Positions 1 to 6,152 of a stretch of 15,377 bases of DNA are shown here, in pieces. Location: the NCBI GenBank assembly GCA_934270565.1, contig CAKQPR010000032.1:1-15377 (forward strand), read 5' to 3'. The translations under genes and the position numbers were made by a program. The notes below the pieces were generated by a model. It did not search any database. It was given only the letters and a program-made list of their open reading frames with translations, and was not told the DNA's origin. Positions within the stretch are counted from its first letter, which is position 1. Each line of letters begins with the position of its first letter. This DNA is from an uncultured Clostridia bacterium (lineage in GTDB: Bacteria > Bacillota > Clostridia > Christensenellales > Pumilibacteraceae).

Positions 1-37
1 CTCAGCTGTTTGCCGCCCCTCGCGAGACAGCCTACAT

Positions 38-66
38 ATAATACCATATCCTTTTCCTTTTGTCAA
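38..66 (-). promoter_or_regulatory. SigA-type promoter reading out of the window
   Basis: On the minus strand the -35 box is TTGACA (61-66) and the -10 box is TATTAT (38-43), with exactly 17 bases between. Transcription would start near position 31 and run leftward out of the window, so the gene it serves is not visible. The palindrome CTCGCGAG at 19-26 would lie just inside the transcript and could be an operator, which is speculative. Confidence 0.6.
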
Positions 67-191
67 CAGTTTTTTATGCCTTTTTTAAATCTTTTTTTAT
101 TTTTTTGTCATCGGTCTGCGTTGGTAAGTTTTTATGGCGTCCGTGCTCGTTTGTTTTCGGTTCCGTTACGAGACTAACTACCGTTGTGCAA

Positions 192-227
192 GGTTGGCGG
201 CGGGGCGAGGGCGTCCCGCCCTACCGA
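192..227 (-). repeat. Dispersed palindromic repeat, copy A
   Basis: Thirty-six bases that match 7295-7330 in inverted orientation with one difference by eye. The core is a stem of nine pairs with a four-base loop (GGCGGGGCG / CGTCCCGCC on the plus strand, one G-T pair). A more diverged copy lies at 7052-7082. The element is non-coding and lies downstream of the DUF4190-like gene. Confidence 0.8.
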
Positions 228-234
228 TAGTAAG

Positions 235-255
235 TACGGGCATCGCCGATTTGCC
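235..255 (-). repeat. Dispersed 21-mer behind a gene, copy 1
   Basis: Read on the minus strand, this 21-mer matches 6718-6738 (plus) at 20 of 21 positions. It begins 18 bases past the stop codon of the DUF4190-like gene and points the same way as that gene. The other copy lies 22 bases past the stop of the basic protein gene, again co-oriented. It can fold through GGCA/TGCC, with the loop carrying TCGGCG. The repeated placement suggests a 3'-end element, but there is no T-run after it. Confidence 0.65.
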
Positions 256-273
256 AACGGCGGCTCGCCGTCG

Positions 274-513
274 TTAATTGCCGCCTTTTAGCATCTCGAC
301 GAAAGCTATGATCAGAACAAGGAAAACCAGCGATGATATACATATTGCAAGTATCGACATCACCTTACCTCTACCGCCGAGTTCTTTGGCACGCTTCAGT
401 CCGACGATACCGAAAGCCAAACCGAGTATTCCCGTAACAATAAAAGGAAACGAAACAAGCGAACATACAAAACCCGCAACAGACATTCCGTTAGTACCGT
501 TTTGATTTTCCAT
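274..513 (-). CDS. Small DUF4190-like membrane protein
   Basis: A 79-residue hydrophobic protein. After a short polar N-terminus (residues 1-9), about 10-38 is hydrophobic with Gly-rich turns. A short basic loop (KRAKELGGRGK, about 40-50) follows, then a second strong membrane segment at about 51-74. The hydrophobic segment/small basic loop/hydrophobic segment layout with GxxFGIxGLxxAK and GRGKxxSI is what DUF4190-family proteins look like; their function is unknown. The ribosome site is clear: GGAGGA lies 6-7 bases before the ATG. A consensus promoter (545-573) precedes it, and the XRE gene diverges from it across a shared operator region, so it is probably controlled by that regulator. Family assignment is from pattern recognition; expression and membrane location are well supported by the sequence. 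Confidence 0.75.
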   Translation of the reverse strand: MENQNGTNGMSVAGFVCSLVSFPFIVTGILGLAFGIVGLKRAKELGGRGKVMSILAICISSLVFLVLIIAFVEMLKGGN

Positions 514-544
514 AATCTCCTCCGAATTTATATAAGTTACGATG

Positions 545-573
545 ATTATAATTCTTTTACGGAATTATGTCAA
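545..573 (-). promoter_or_regulatory. Perfect consensus promoter of the DUF4190-like gene
   Basis: On the minus strand, TTGACA (568-573) and TATAAT (545-550) are separated by exactly 17 bases, the SigA consensus at all twelve positions. The start point would be near 538, about 25 bases before the ATG. Inverted repeat 548-568 fills the spacer, overlapping the edges of both boxes, so a protein bound there would block RNA polymerase. Confidence 0.85.
548..568. promoter_or_regulatory. Putative operator 1 (ATAATTC-N7-GAATTAT)
   Basis: A perfect 7-bp inverted repeat with a 7-base spacer, ATAATTC (548-554) and GAATTAT (562-568). It lies between the -35 and -10 boxes of the minus-strand promoter. 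The same half-sites with the same spacing recur at 588-608, 40 bp away centre to centre, close to four helical turns. Binding by the adjacent XRE protein is inference. Confidence 0.75.
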
Positions 574-586
574 CTATTTTTAGTGC

Positions 587-609
587 TATAATTCCACAAA
601 AGAATTATA
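587..609. promoter_or_regulatory. Putative operator 2 (TATAATTC-N7-GAATTATA)
   Basis: A perfect 8-bp inverted repeat with 7-base spacer: TATAATTC (587-594) and GAATTATA (602-609). Its left half contains TATAAT (587-592), the best -10 box for the plus-strand XRE gene, although no good -35 box lies at the right distance (ATTATG at 564-569). Binding here would shut the XRE promoter, the usual arrangement for an autorepressor. Confidence 0.7.
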
Positions 610-625
610 AATATGACGGTGAAAT

Positions 626-865
626 ATGAAAATTCGCAAAAAAGACTACGGCGATTGCAATATGATCGGGAAAAAGACAGAGGAACTGAGAAAAACTCGC
701 GGAATAAAGCAAAAAGACTTTATCGCTCGATTGCAGATTCTCGGCGTTGACGTAAACCCGACGAGTTATTCGAAACTCGAGGGACAAATTCGCATCGCAA
801 CGGACAAAGAAGTTTTCGCGATCGCAAAGATACTTAACGTGAACGTAGACGAACTATTTAAATAA
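626..865 (+). CDS. XRE-family (Cro/CI type) transcriptional regulator
   Basis: A 79-residue protein that is almost only a DNA-binding domain. The helix-turn-helix runs from about residue 17 to 77, with a first helix EELRKTRG, the helix pair KQKDFIARLQILG and TSYSKLEGQ, and the closing EVFAIAKILNVNVDELF typical of clostridial XRE regulators. There is no effector or peptidase domain, so any signal must come from DNA competition, a partner protein or turnover. The start is uncertain: ATG at 626 gives 79 residues, ATG at 662 (MIGKKTEEL) gives 67. Neither has a good ribosome site (GGTGA close to the first), so translation is probably weak, as expected for a repressor. It diverges from the DUF4190-like gene, and the gap carries two matching inverted repeats, which argues for autoregulation and control of that neighbour. 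A terminator hairpin follows directly. Confidence 0.85.
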   Translation: MKIRKKDYGDCNMIGKKTEELRKTRGIKQKDFIARLQILGVDVNPTSYSKLEGQIRIATDKEVFAIAKILNVNVDELFK

Positions 866-868
866 ACT

Positions 869-910
869 AATCGCCCTGTCGGGTGTTTCCGACGGAGCGA
901 TTTCGTTTTA
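869..910 (+). terminator. Rho-independent terminator after the XRE gene
   Basis: A long hairpin with arms 869-882 and 889-902 (AATCGC / GCGATT at the base, GTCGG / CCGAC near the loop, one bulged base on each side) is followed by TTTCGTTTTA. It starts four bases after the XRE stop codon. It may also stop leftward transcription from the CorC-type gene, since the opposite flank is A/T-rich (TTAGTTTATTT). Confidence 0.75.
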
Positions 911-943
911 TATTCAACTATATATTATATATAAGCGGTTGCG

Positions 944-2221
944 TTACTCTTCCTTCTGCTCCTCGTCGTCCTTTTTGATAAGGGTGACGCGGACTTCGTG
1001 GACGTGTTTTGCGGTGGCTTTGGTGACTTCGAAACGGAGCGAATCGTTTTCGACCGCCTCGCCGACGACGGGGATCTTATCCATAAGCTCGATAACGTAG
1101 CCGCTGACGGTGGTCGAATCGATATCCTCGGGCGGGTCGAGCTCGAGTTTTTCGTACATTTCGTCAACGTTTTCGTTGCCCGAAACAAGGTAGCTTCCAT
1201 CGGGTTGCGGGCGGAGAAGTTCTTCGACCTCGTCGTGTTCGTCGTAAATTTCGCCGACAAGCTCCTCGAGAATATCCTCGAGCGTGACGATACCTTCCGT
1301 GCCGCCGAATTCGTCGATGACGATAGCCATATGCACTTTCGCCTTCTGAAGCATACGGAGCACGGTGCTGATTTTCATCGAATCGGAAACGCACACGGAC
1401 GGCTGAATAATGCCCTTGATCGAACCCACGCCGTCGTGAAGAAGCGCGTAAAAATCCTTTTCATGAATAATACCGATAACCGAATCGATGGTTTCGTGAT
1501 AAACGGGGATACGCGAATAGCCGCTTTCGGTGAACTTATTATATATAGTTTCCATATCGGCGGATTCGTCCACGGCGACGACGTTGACGCGCGGAATCAT
1601 AACGTCCTTGACGTCGAGGTCCTCAAACTCGATAGCCGAACGGATAAGCTGTGATTCGTGTTCTTTGAGCTCGCCCTCGCTTTCGGCGGTTTCGACGATC
1701 GTAATGAGCTCGCCTTCGGTAACGGTTGCGGTGCGTTTGGTTTTGAAAATCTTGCCGATGAGCGCTTTCCAGCCGGTAAATATGATCGTAACGGGGAAAA
1801 GCACGACCGAGAAAAATTTCAGGATCTGATAAAACGCCATCGCGACCGACTCGGGGCGCATTTTCGCGAGCATTTTCGGAGTGATTTCGCCGAAAATCAG
1901 CACGACTACCGTCATTACGATAGTTGAAATTGTGGTTGCGAGCGAAGCGTTGTTTATTATGAGCGAAGCGAACAGTACGGACGAGAGCGACGTTGCCAGA
2001 ATATTGACGATATTGTTACCTACAAGGATCGTGGACAGCAATTTGTCGTAGTTTTCGGACATTTTGAGCACCGCCGAAGCGCGCTTGTTGCCCTGATCTT
2101 CCATATTCATAAGCCGAACCTTGTTTAGCGACGTAAACGAGGTTTCGGACGCGGAAAAGAACGCCGAGAACACGACGAGCACGATAATCGCGAGTAATAG
2201 ACCTACCTGACTTGAATCCAT
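944..2221 (-). CDS. CNNM/CorC-HlyC family membrane protein with CBS pair
   Basis: A 425-residue protein of normal length for the family. Residues 1 to about 185 are the CNNM (DUF21) membrane domain: helices at about 7-28, 62-85, 97-118 and 130-150, with the signature SASETSFTSLNK (23-34) and GEITPK (111-116). Two CBS domains follow (about 205-265 and 270-325), including IDEFGGTEGIVTLEDILEE (302-320), and then the CorC/HlyC-associated domain (about 340-416). The tail is acidic. Family members are linked to Mg2+ (or other divalent cation) export or homeostasis; the old haemolysin name is misleading. CBS domains usually bind adenine nucleotides or Mg-ATP. The ribosome site AAGGAG (2235-2240) sits rather far, 13 bases, from the ATG. 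It is a single-gene unit: its own promoter is at 2383-2411 and the upstream ACP gene ends in a terminator. Substrate cannot be told from sequence. Confidence 0.92.
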   Translation of the reverse strand: MDSSQVGLLLAIIVLVVFSAFFSASETSFTSLNKVRLMNMEDQGNKRASAVLKMSENYDKLLSTILVGNNIVNILATSLSSVLFASLIINNASLATTISTIVMTVVVLIFGEITPKMLAKMRPESVAMAFYQILKFFSVVLFPVTIIFTGWKALIGKIFKTKRTATVTEGELITIVETAESEGELKEHESQLIRSAIEFEDLDVKDVMIPRVNVVAVDESADMETIYNKFTESGYSRIPVYHETIDSVIGIIHEKDFYALLHDGVGSIKGIIQPSVCVSDSMKISTVLRMLQKAKVHMAIVIDEFGGTEGIVTLEDILEELVGEIYDEHDEVEELLRPQPDGSYLVSGNENVDEMYEKLELDPPEDIDSTTVSGYVIELMDKIPVVGEAVENDSLRFEVTKATAKHVHEVRVTLIKKDDEEQKEE

Positions 2222-2376
2222 CTGTTAAAATTTTCTCCTTTTCTGCCTCGAAAACAACGGAAAACGGCAACGCAGAAACGCGCCGCCGGAAATAACGGTT
2301 ATTTTTTCGTATGATATTCGGCGAAACGTCGTAAAGGCACTTCGCCGGCGTTGTCCTCTCGGATTTCCATAAGTTA
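2222..2376 (-). promoter_or_regulatory. Long structured leader of the CorC-type gene
   Basis: From the predicted start (near 2376) to the ATG is about 155 bases. It contains a 7-bp stem with arms 2319-2325 and 2341-2347 (CGGCGAA / TTCGCCG) and a 15-bp inverted repeat AAATAAC-N-GTTATTT (2290-2304). A leader of this length before a cation-transport family gene could be regulatory, but I do not recognise an M-box or any other known riboswitch in it. Confidence 0.35.
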
Positions 2377-2382
2377 AGACTA

Positions 2383-2411
2383 ATTATACCATAAAAAAGC
2401 GGATTATGCAA
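2383..2411 (-). promoter_or_regulatory. Promoter of the CorC-type gene
   Basis: On the minus strand TTGCAT (2406-2411) and TATAAT (2383-2388) are separated by 17 bases. The start would be near 2376. It lies between the ACP terminator and the CorC-type gene, so that gene can be expressed alone. Confidence 0.75.
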
Positions 2412-2474
2412 CGATTTTTCAAAAGATTTTCGCAACGATTATAATATTTATGTCCGAAATCCCGACCGCGTGCA

Positions 2475-2510
2475 TACAAAACGGCGCAAACGGTGATTGC
2501 CGTCGCGCCG
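2475..2510 (-). terminator. Rho-independent terminator after the ACP gene
   Basis: On the minus strand the arms CGGCGC (2505-2510) plus ACGG (2500-2503) pair with CCGT (2490-2493) plus GCGCCG (2482-2487) around a six-base loop, followed by TTTTGT. It begins about 18 bases after the ACP stop codon. Confidence 0.75.
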
Positions 2511-2527
2511 ATTTCCTGTGTCCCGCG

Positions 2528-2746
2528 TTATTTAAGAAGCGTCTTTATTGCCTCGACGAGCTCGTCCACGGTGTTTACCTGAATATCGTCGGGGAAAGTA
2601 ATGCCGAATTTGTCCTCGATCGCCATTACGAGTTCGACTTTATCGAGCGAGTCGAAACCGAGGTCGGTGAAGTTGTCACCGAGTTTGAGATTTCCCTCGC
2701 CGCGGTATTCGACGGCTATATCGTTAAGCTCTTTCAGAATGTCCAT
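2528..2746 (-). CDS. acpP: Acyl carrier protein
   Basis: A 72-residue acidic, all-helical carrier protein. The phosphopantetheine attachment site is Ser33 in GFDSLDKVELVMAIEDKFG (30-48), the DSL motif at the start of helix II; helix II is acidic, as needed to dock fatty-acid synthase enzymes. The usual ACP has GADSLD; Phe replaces Ala here, a minor variant also seen in Firmicutes ACP paralogues from general knowledge. The gene has a GGAGG site six bases before the ATG, a perfect consensus promoter and its own terminator, so it is a strong single-gene unit, unlike the common fabD-fabG-acpP order. It may be the main ACP placed apart from the fab operon or a second, specialised carrier; sequence alone does not decide. 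Confidence 0.92.
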   Translation of the reverse strand: MDILKELNDIAVEYRGEGNLKLGDNFTDLGFDSLDKVELVMAIEDKFGITFPDDIQVNTVDELVEAIKTLLK

Positions 2747-2776
2747 GTTTAACCTCCGTTACGTTGATCTTCTCCG

Positions 2777-2805
2777 ATTATACCAAAAATCATTCGGTTT
2801 GTCAA
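2777..2805 (-). promoter_or_regulatory. Perfect consensus promoter of the ACP gene
   Basis: On the minus strand TTGACA (2800-2805) and TATAAT (2777-2782) are separated by 17 bases, full SigA consensus. The start near 2770 leaves a leader of about 25 bases. No clear terminator lies between this promoter and the end of the PHP gene (2851), so some read-through from the upstream operon is likely. Confidence 0.85.
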
Positions 2806-2850
2806 CGTTTTAAGCGGCGTGTATTCGTTTCGGGCAAAAACGCCCTCTCG

Positions 2851-3615
2851 TCAATGTCTTTCCGCCGCGGTGGGATCTTCGCCGCAAAGCGTATATTCGG
2901 GGCGACGGTGAACGCGCAGATAGTCGGCAAGCTCGGTCGAGGAATGAACTTCGTCGCCTACGAAAGTCGCGGTCTGAAGCCTGTGCCAGTCGTAGTGAGT
3001 ATCGCCGCCCGCAATCACTATAAGGTTGCGCTCGTCGGCGATACGGTTGATTTCCTCTTCTCTGACGTCAAGCGGATTCGAAGTAAACCCGCAACAGCCG
3101 TTGATTTCGAGCCCGTCGAGGTAGTCTAAGTTTTTCGGCGTATGCCCCTGCGCCGAACGGAACGGGTGCGCCTGAAACAGCAACACGCCGTGCTTTTTGC
3201 ACTCGGAATAAAGTTCTTTCTGGTCGAGACGGCAGAGGTCGGGCGTTTCGCGCAGGAACTTTTCGGTAACGCCTATAAGAATATAGTCGGCGTAATTTTC
3301 GCGTAAAAATTGCTCGGAATATTTGTTTCTGAGCGGCTGAGAATAGGGCGCGAACAACGTAACTTCCGCGCCGAGCCACCCTTCTATCCCTTTATCTTTG
3401 CAAATCCCGGCAAAACGGCGGTATTCGTCGATATAGGCGTTCAGCCACTCGTCGAAACCTACGCCGTGGCAGTCACGGTACGAATCGGAATAGTGGTTGG
3501 AAAGCGTAACCGCACCGAACCCGCACTTTGCGTAGCGGTCGGCGAGGACTTCCGCGCTCTGGCGCGAACAGGTGCTTATAGGATTGCTGTGGCAATGCGT
3601 TTCTATCTTCTTCAT
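2851..3615 (-). CDS. PHP-domain metal-dependent phosphoesterase
   Basis: A 254-residue protein that is essentially one PHP domain, a seven-stranded barrel binding a cluster of metal ions. Visible metal-ligand motifs in order: HCH (7-9), SNH (39-41), GAE (82-84), QAHPFR (148-153), a possible further His158, the LEIN strand (Glu170) and GGDTHYD (203-209). These match the family pattern of phosphoesterases, histidinol-phosphatase-like and nucleotide-phosphatase members, and all the expected ligands seem present, so it is probably active. The substrate is unknown. The ribosome site GGAGA lies six bases before the ATG. It follows the ribokinase-like gene by 21 bases and so appears to be the last gene of the symporter operon. 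A phosphatase co-transcribed with a phosphate transporter would fit phosphate recovery, which is inference. Confidence 0.88.
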   Translation of the reverse strand: MKKIETHCHSNPISTCSRQSAEVLADRYAKCGFGAVTLSNHYSDSYRDCHGVGFDEWLNAYIDEYRRFAGICKDKGIEGWLGAEVTLFAPYSQPLRNKYSEQFLRENYADYILIGVTEKFLRETPDLCRLDQKELYSECKKHGVLLFQAHPFRSAQGHTPKNLDYLDGLEINGCCGFTSNPLDVREEEINRIADERNLIVIAGGDTHYDWHRLQTATFVGDEVHSSTELADYLRVHRRPEYTLCGEDPTAAERH

Positions 3616-3636
3616 CTTAAGTCTCCGATCGGCAAA

Positions 3637-4281
3637 TCAAAAATCATTCCGTGCGGCAACGCGCGCGGCTTCTTCCGCACCGTTTCCGCTTAAAATCGCC
3701 CCGATAAACCGCGCGGCAAATTCCGCTCCGTCGGCGATTTCTTCGTCTATATAAGTAATGCGATCGCTTTCCGCCGCGACCGCCCCGCCGTCCGAAAGCA
3801 GAATAACGACCGATTTAAGCCCCGCGGAATACAATTCCGCCACGGCGAGCGCTACCCCTACTTCGGTCTTTAATTCAAAGCCGGTTATTTCCCCTGCCGC
3901 CTCTTCGGTAAAAACCGCCGCGTCGCACGCGCAGGCAATCGCTTCGGGCACGGCAAACGCCGCGAAAGCGAGAACGGTAAGCGCTCGGGCGCGTTTTGCC
4001 GCCGCCAAGACGAATTTCGTCGCGTCGATTTCTCCCGAAAGATCGGTAATCACCGCGTCTTTCTCGGTAAACACGCCGCAAACCTCTTCGAGCTCGGTTT
4101 CGTCGGGCGGGTACGGCGCAAGATTTTCGGTCGCCATCCCCTCGCCCGCAAGCCTGTCCGTAGCAAGCTCGTCCGATTCGCCGAACGCGATCGTTTTTAT
4201 TCCTTCCCTTGCTGCGGCGACCGCCGTTTTTTCAAGCGGATTTTCGCGACCTCGATCGAATTTTCCGTAAACGTACAGCAT
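3637..4281 (-). CDS. Compact ribokinase/PfkB-like protein, probable pseudoenzyme
   Basis: A 214-residue Ala-rich protein. Its strand/helix order and several anchor phrases resemble ribokinase: VAAAREGIKTIAFGESDE (21-38) near the start of the fold, VFTEEAAGEITGF (123-135) where ribokinases have the NxxE magnesium motif, a Gly-containing strand LLSDGGAVAAESD (161-173), and ADGAEFAARFIGAILSG (183-199) where they have the GAGD catalytic motif. In this alignment by eye, the catalytic Asp becomes Ala186 and the NxxE Asn and Glu become Thr125 and Ala128. The protein is also about 90 residues shorter than usual and lacks the N-terminal lid with the substrate glycines. It should therefore not phosphorylate sugars, though the fold may bind a nucleotide or partner. 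The start is 11 bases after the symporter stop without an obvious ribosome site, so translation is probably coupled. Family link moderate; the gene itself is well supported. Confidence 0.7.
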   Translation of the reverse strand: MLYVYGKFDRGRENPLEKTAVAAAREGIKTIAFGESDELATDRLAGEGMATENLAPYPPDETELEEVCGVFTEKDAVITDLSGEIDATKFVLAAAKRARALTVLAFAAFAVPEAIACACDAAVFTEEAAGEITGFELKTEVGVALAVAELYSAGLKSVVILLSDGGAVAAESDRITYIDEEIADGAEFAARFIGAILSGNGAEEAARVAARNDF

Positions 4282-4292
4282 TTTTCGCGACG

Positions 4293-5957
4293 TTACATCT
4301 CGTTGATCTCGGCGCGCTTGGACTGCGAACCGGTCGGGTTTTTAATGGAGAACGCGACGTTTATGAGGTGGTCGGCGATACGTTCGAGCGAAGAAATCAT
4401 CGCGAAGAAATACGTTCCGCGTTCGACCGCGCATTCGCCCGCGTTGAGCCGCTCGATATGGCTTGCCCCGAGGTCGTCCTTCATTCTGTCAACCTCGTCC
4501 TCGATCGACGAAATGCGGTCGAGCATAAAGCGATTGCGCGTCGAGAAAATTTCCACCGACAGGTCGAACATCTCGATAACCTTGTTGTACATTTGCCTGA
4601 GTTCCGCGATCGCCGCGTCCGAGAAAGCGACGTGCTGTTCGTTCATCTCCTCGGCTTGCTCGACGAAGTTTTCCGAATAATCGCCTATGCGCTCAATGTC
4701 GCTTATGACGTGATGATACGCGCCGACGAGCCGCTCGTCCGAAGCGGAAAGCGAATTTCCCGCGAGCGCGATAAGGTATTTCGCAACCATATGGTAAGTG
4801 TAGTTGATACGCGCTTCGTTCTTCTCCACTTCGTCGCGGCATGACGCGTCGAGAGTAAGAACGGCGTTCACCGAAGCGGCGAGGTTTTCCTTCGCGACGC
4901 CCGCTATGTAAACGATTTCCTTCGCGACCTGCGCGACCGCGATGGGCGGGGTCTGCAAAAGACGGTCGTCAACGTATTTGAGTTTCATTTCCTCTTCTTT
5001 CGGCGCGGGTTTTTCGCGCACGATCAGTTCGGTGATTTTGACGAACTGGTTGATGAACGGAAGCAGAATTACGGTCGTTATGAGGTTGAACGCGAAATGA
5101 AACCATGCGATTTGCCACGCGGGATCGCCGAGCTTTGCCATAAGCGCAACGACGGGATCGCGGAAGATCCAGATTACGATCGTGAAGAGAATCGAGCCGA
5201 TTACGTTGAATAAAAGGTGGAAGAACGCGGTGCGCCGCGAGTTGGTGCTCGTTCCGACCGAAGCGAGTATCGCGGTGACGCACGTTCCGATATTCGTACC
5301 GAGAATTACGAACAAGCCGCTCGCGACTTCCATCGCGCCCGCGCCCGTAAGCGTGATAACGATAGCGGTAGTCGCGGTCGAGCTCTGAATAAGCGCGGTG
5401 AACGCCATACCTATAAGGATAAGAAGAAGCGGGAAATCGACCGCGCGGAACGCGCTCGCCATAACTTCCTTTATCGGGGAGTCGCCCGCAAACGCGCCGC
5501 TCATAGCGTTGAGTCCGACGAACATAAGTCCGAGCCCGCACAGAATGCCGCCCACTTTTTTAACGTTGTCGTTTTTGAAGAAAGTCATCATAACGCCCAC
5601 GAACGCGAGCGCCGAAGCGTAAAGATTGATATTGAGCGAGCCGAGCGAAATCAGAAAGCCGGTCGCCGTCGTTCCGATATTCGCTCCCATAATGATCGAA
5701 GCCGCCTGCGTGAGCGTCATAACGCCCGCGTTTACGAAACCGATCGCCATAACCGTTGTCGCGGCGGAGCTGTTTACTATCACCGTAACGAGTGCGCCCA
5801 CGCCTACGCCCGCAAAGCGATTGCCGGTAAGGTGGTTGAAAAGTTTTTTCATTCCCTTACCCGCGCTGCGCTCAAGCCCCTCGCTCATCATATGCATACC
5901 TATCATAAATACGCCTATGCCGGCGAGCAGCATCAATATGCTCGTAAGAATTTCCAT
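4293..5957 (-). CDS. Na+/phosphate cotransporter (NptA type) with PhoU-like domain
   Basis: A 554-residue inner-membrane protein. I place the start at 5957 because AAGGAG (5963-5968) lies five bases before that ATG; an upstream in-frame ATG at 5987 would add ten residues with no ribosome site. Residues 1-310 hold the two inverted Na/Pi-cotransporter repeats, each with its signature: VNSSAATTV (61-69) and QSSTATT (191-197), followed by GANIGTT (91-97) and GTNIGT (220-225). The first repeat has Asn in place of the usual Gln of QSS. Residues from about 340 to 545 form a helical PhoU-like regulatory domain (for example EVDRMKDDLGASHIERL and SSLERIADHLINVAFSI). It should import phosphate with sodium, with the PhoU domain gating uptake or signalling. 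It has its own promoter and heads an apparent operon with the ribokinase-like and PHP genes. Confidence 0.92.
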   Translation of the reverse strand: MEILTSILMLLAGIGVFMIGMHMMSEGLERSAGKGMKKLFNHLTGNRFAGVGVGALVTVIVNSSAATTVMAIGFVNAGVMTLTQAASIIMGANIGTTATGFLISLGSLNINLYASALAFVGVMMTFFKNDNVKKVGGILCGLGLMFVGLNAMSGAFAGDSPIKEVMASAFRAVDFPLLLILIGMAFTALIQSSTATTAIVITLTGAGAMEVASGLFVILGTNIGTCVTAILASVGTSTNSRRTAFFHLLFNVIGSILFTIVIWIFRDPVVALMAKLGDPAWQIAWFHFAFNLITTVILLPFINQFVKITELIVREKPAPKEEEMKLKYVDDRLLQTPPIAVAQVAKEIVYIAGVAKENLAASVNAVLTLDASCRDEVEKNEARINYTYHMVAKYLIALAGNSLSASDERLVGAYHHVISDIERIGDYSENFVEQAEEMNEQHVAFSDAAIAELRQMYNKVIEMFDLSVEIFSTRNRFMLDRISSIEDEVDRMKDDLGASHIERLNAGECAVERGTYFFAMISSLERIADHLINVAFSIKNPTGSQSKRAEINEM

Positions 5958-6045
5958 ATTTACTCCTTGATTTCCTGCCGCACACAACTCTCCTCGCGCA
6001 CCTTCGCGCAGGGAGCGCAGGCACTTCTCGATGCCCGCACTTACA

Positions 6046-6074
6046 ATTATACAAATTTCGGGCGCCTAAGTCAA
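6046..6074 (-). promoter_or_regulatory. Promoter of the symporter operon
   Basis: On the minus strand TTGACT (6069-6074) and TATAAT (6046-6051) are separated by 17 bases. The start near 6039 gives a leader of about 80 bases. A 12-bp perfect palindrome CATAAATTTATG (6107-6118) lies between this promoter and the divergent basic-protein gene. I did not recognise a PhoB/PhoP box. Confidence 0.78.
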
Positions 6075-6152
6075 CCGATACGGCAAAGCTTTGCGGATAT
6101 TCCCGTCATAAATTTATGCGAATTACGCACAATACTTGCACGGAGGAAAATT

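Larger units (their letters stand above)
1..273. other. Gene-free left edge: outward promoter, T-rich tract, repeats
   Basis: I see no convincing coding sequence here. From left to right the stretch holds an 8-bp palindrome CTCGCGAG (19-26), a leftward promoter (38-66), a T-rich tract with several runs of six or seven T (about 70-110), a 36-bp dispersed repeat (192-227), a second dispersed 21-mer (235-255), and a tight hairpin ACGGCG-GCT-CGCCGT (257-271). That hairpin begins two bases past the stop codon of the DUF4190-like gene. The repeats occur again at 6.7-7.3 kb, so this is the same kind of repeat-bearing intergenic DNA. Confidence 0.7.

Noticed and set aside
2834..2848. GGGC/GCCC mini-hairpin after the PHP gene as a terminator
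   Set aside because: Only four pairs with no T-run after it on the relevant strand; too weak to call.
3758..4270. 170-codon plus-strand open frame, rich in Ser and Ala
   Set aside because: Mirror of the Ala-rich ribokinase-like gene on the opposite strand; no ribosome site.
5958..5987. Upstream in-frame ATG for the symporter
   Set aside because: The ten extra residues have no ribosome site, while AAGGAG sits five bases before the ATG at 5957.
5217..6152. Long plus-strand open frame running into the basic-protein gene
   Set aside because: It is antisense to the Na/phosphate symporter, has a highly charged, unstructured translation, and the real start with GGAGG is at 6153.
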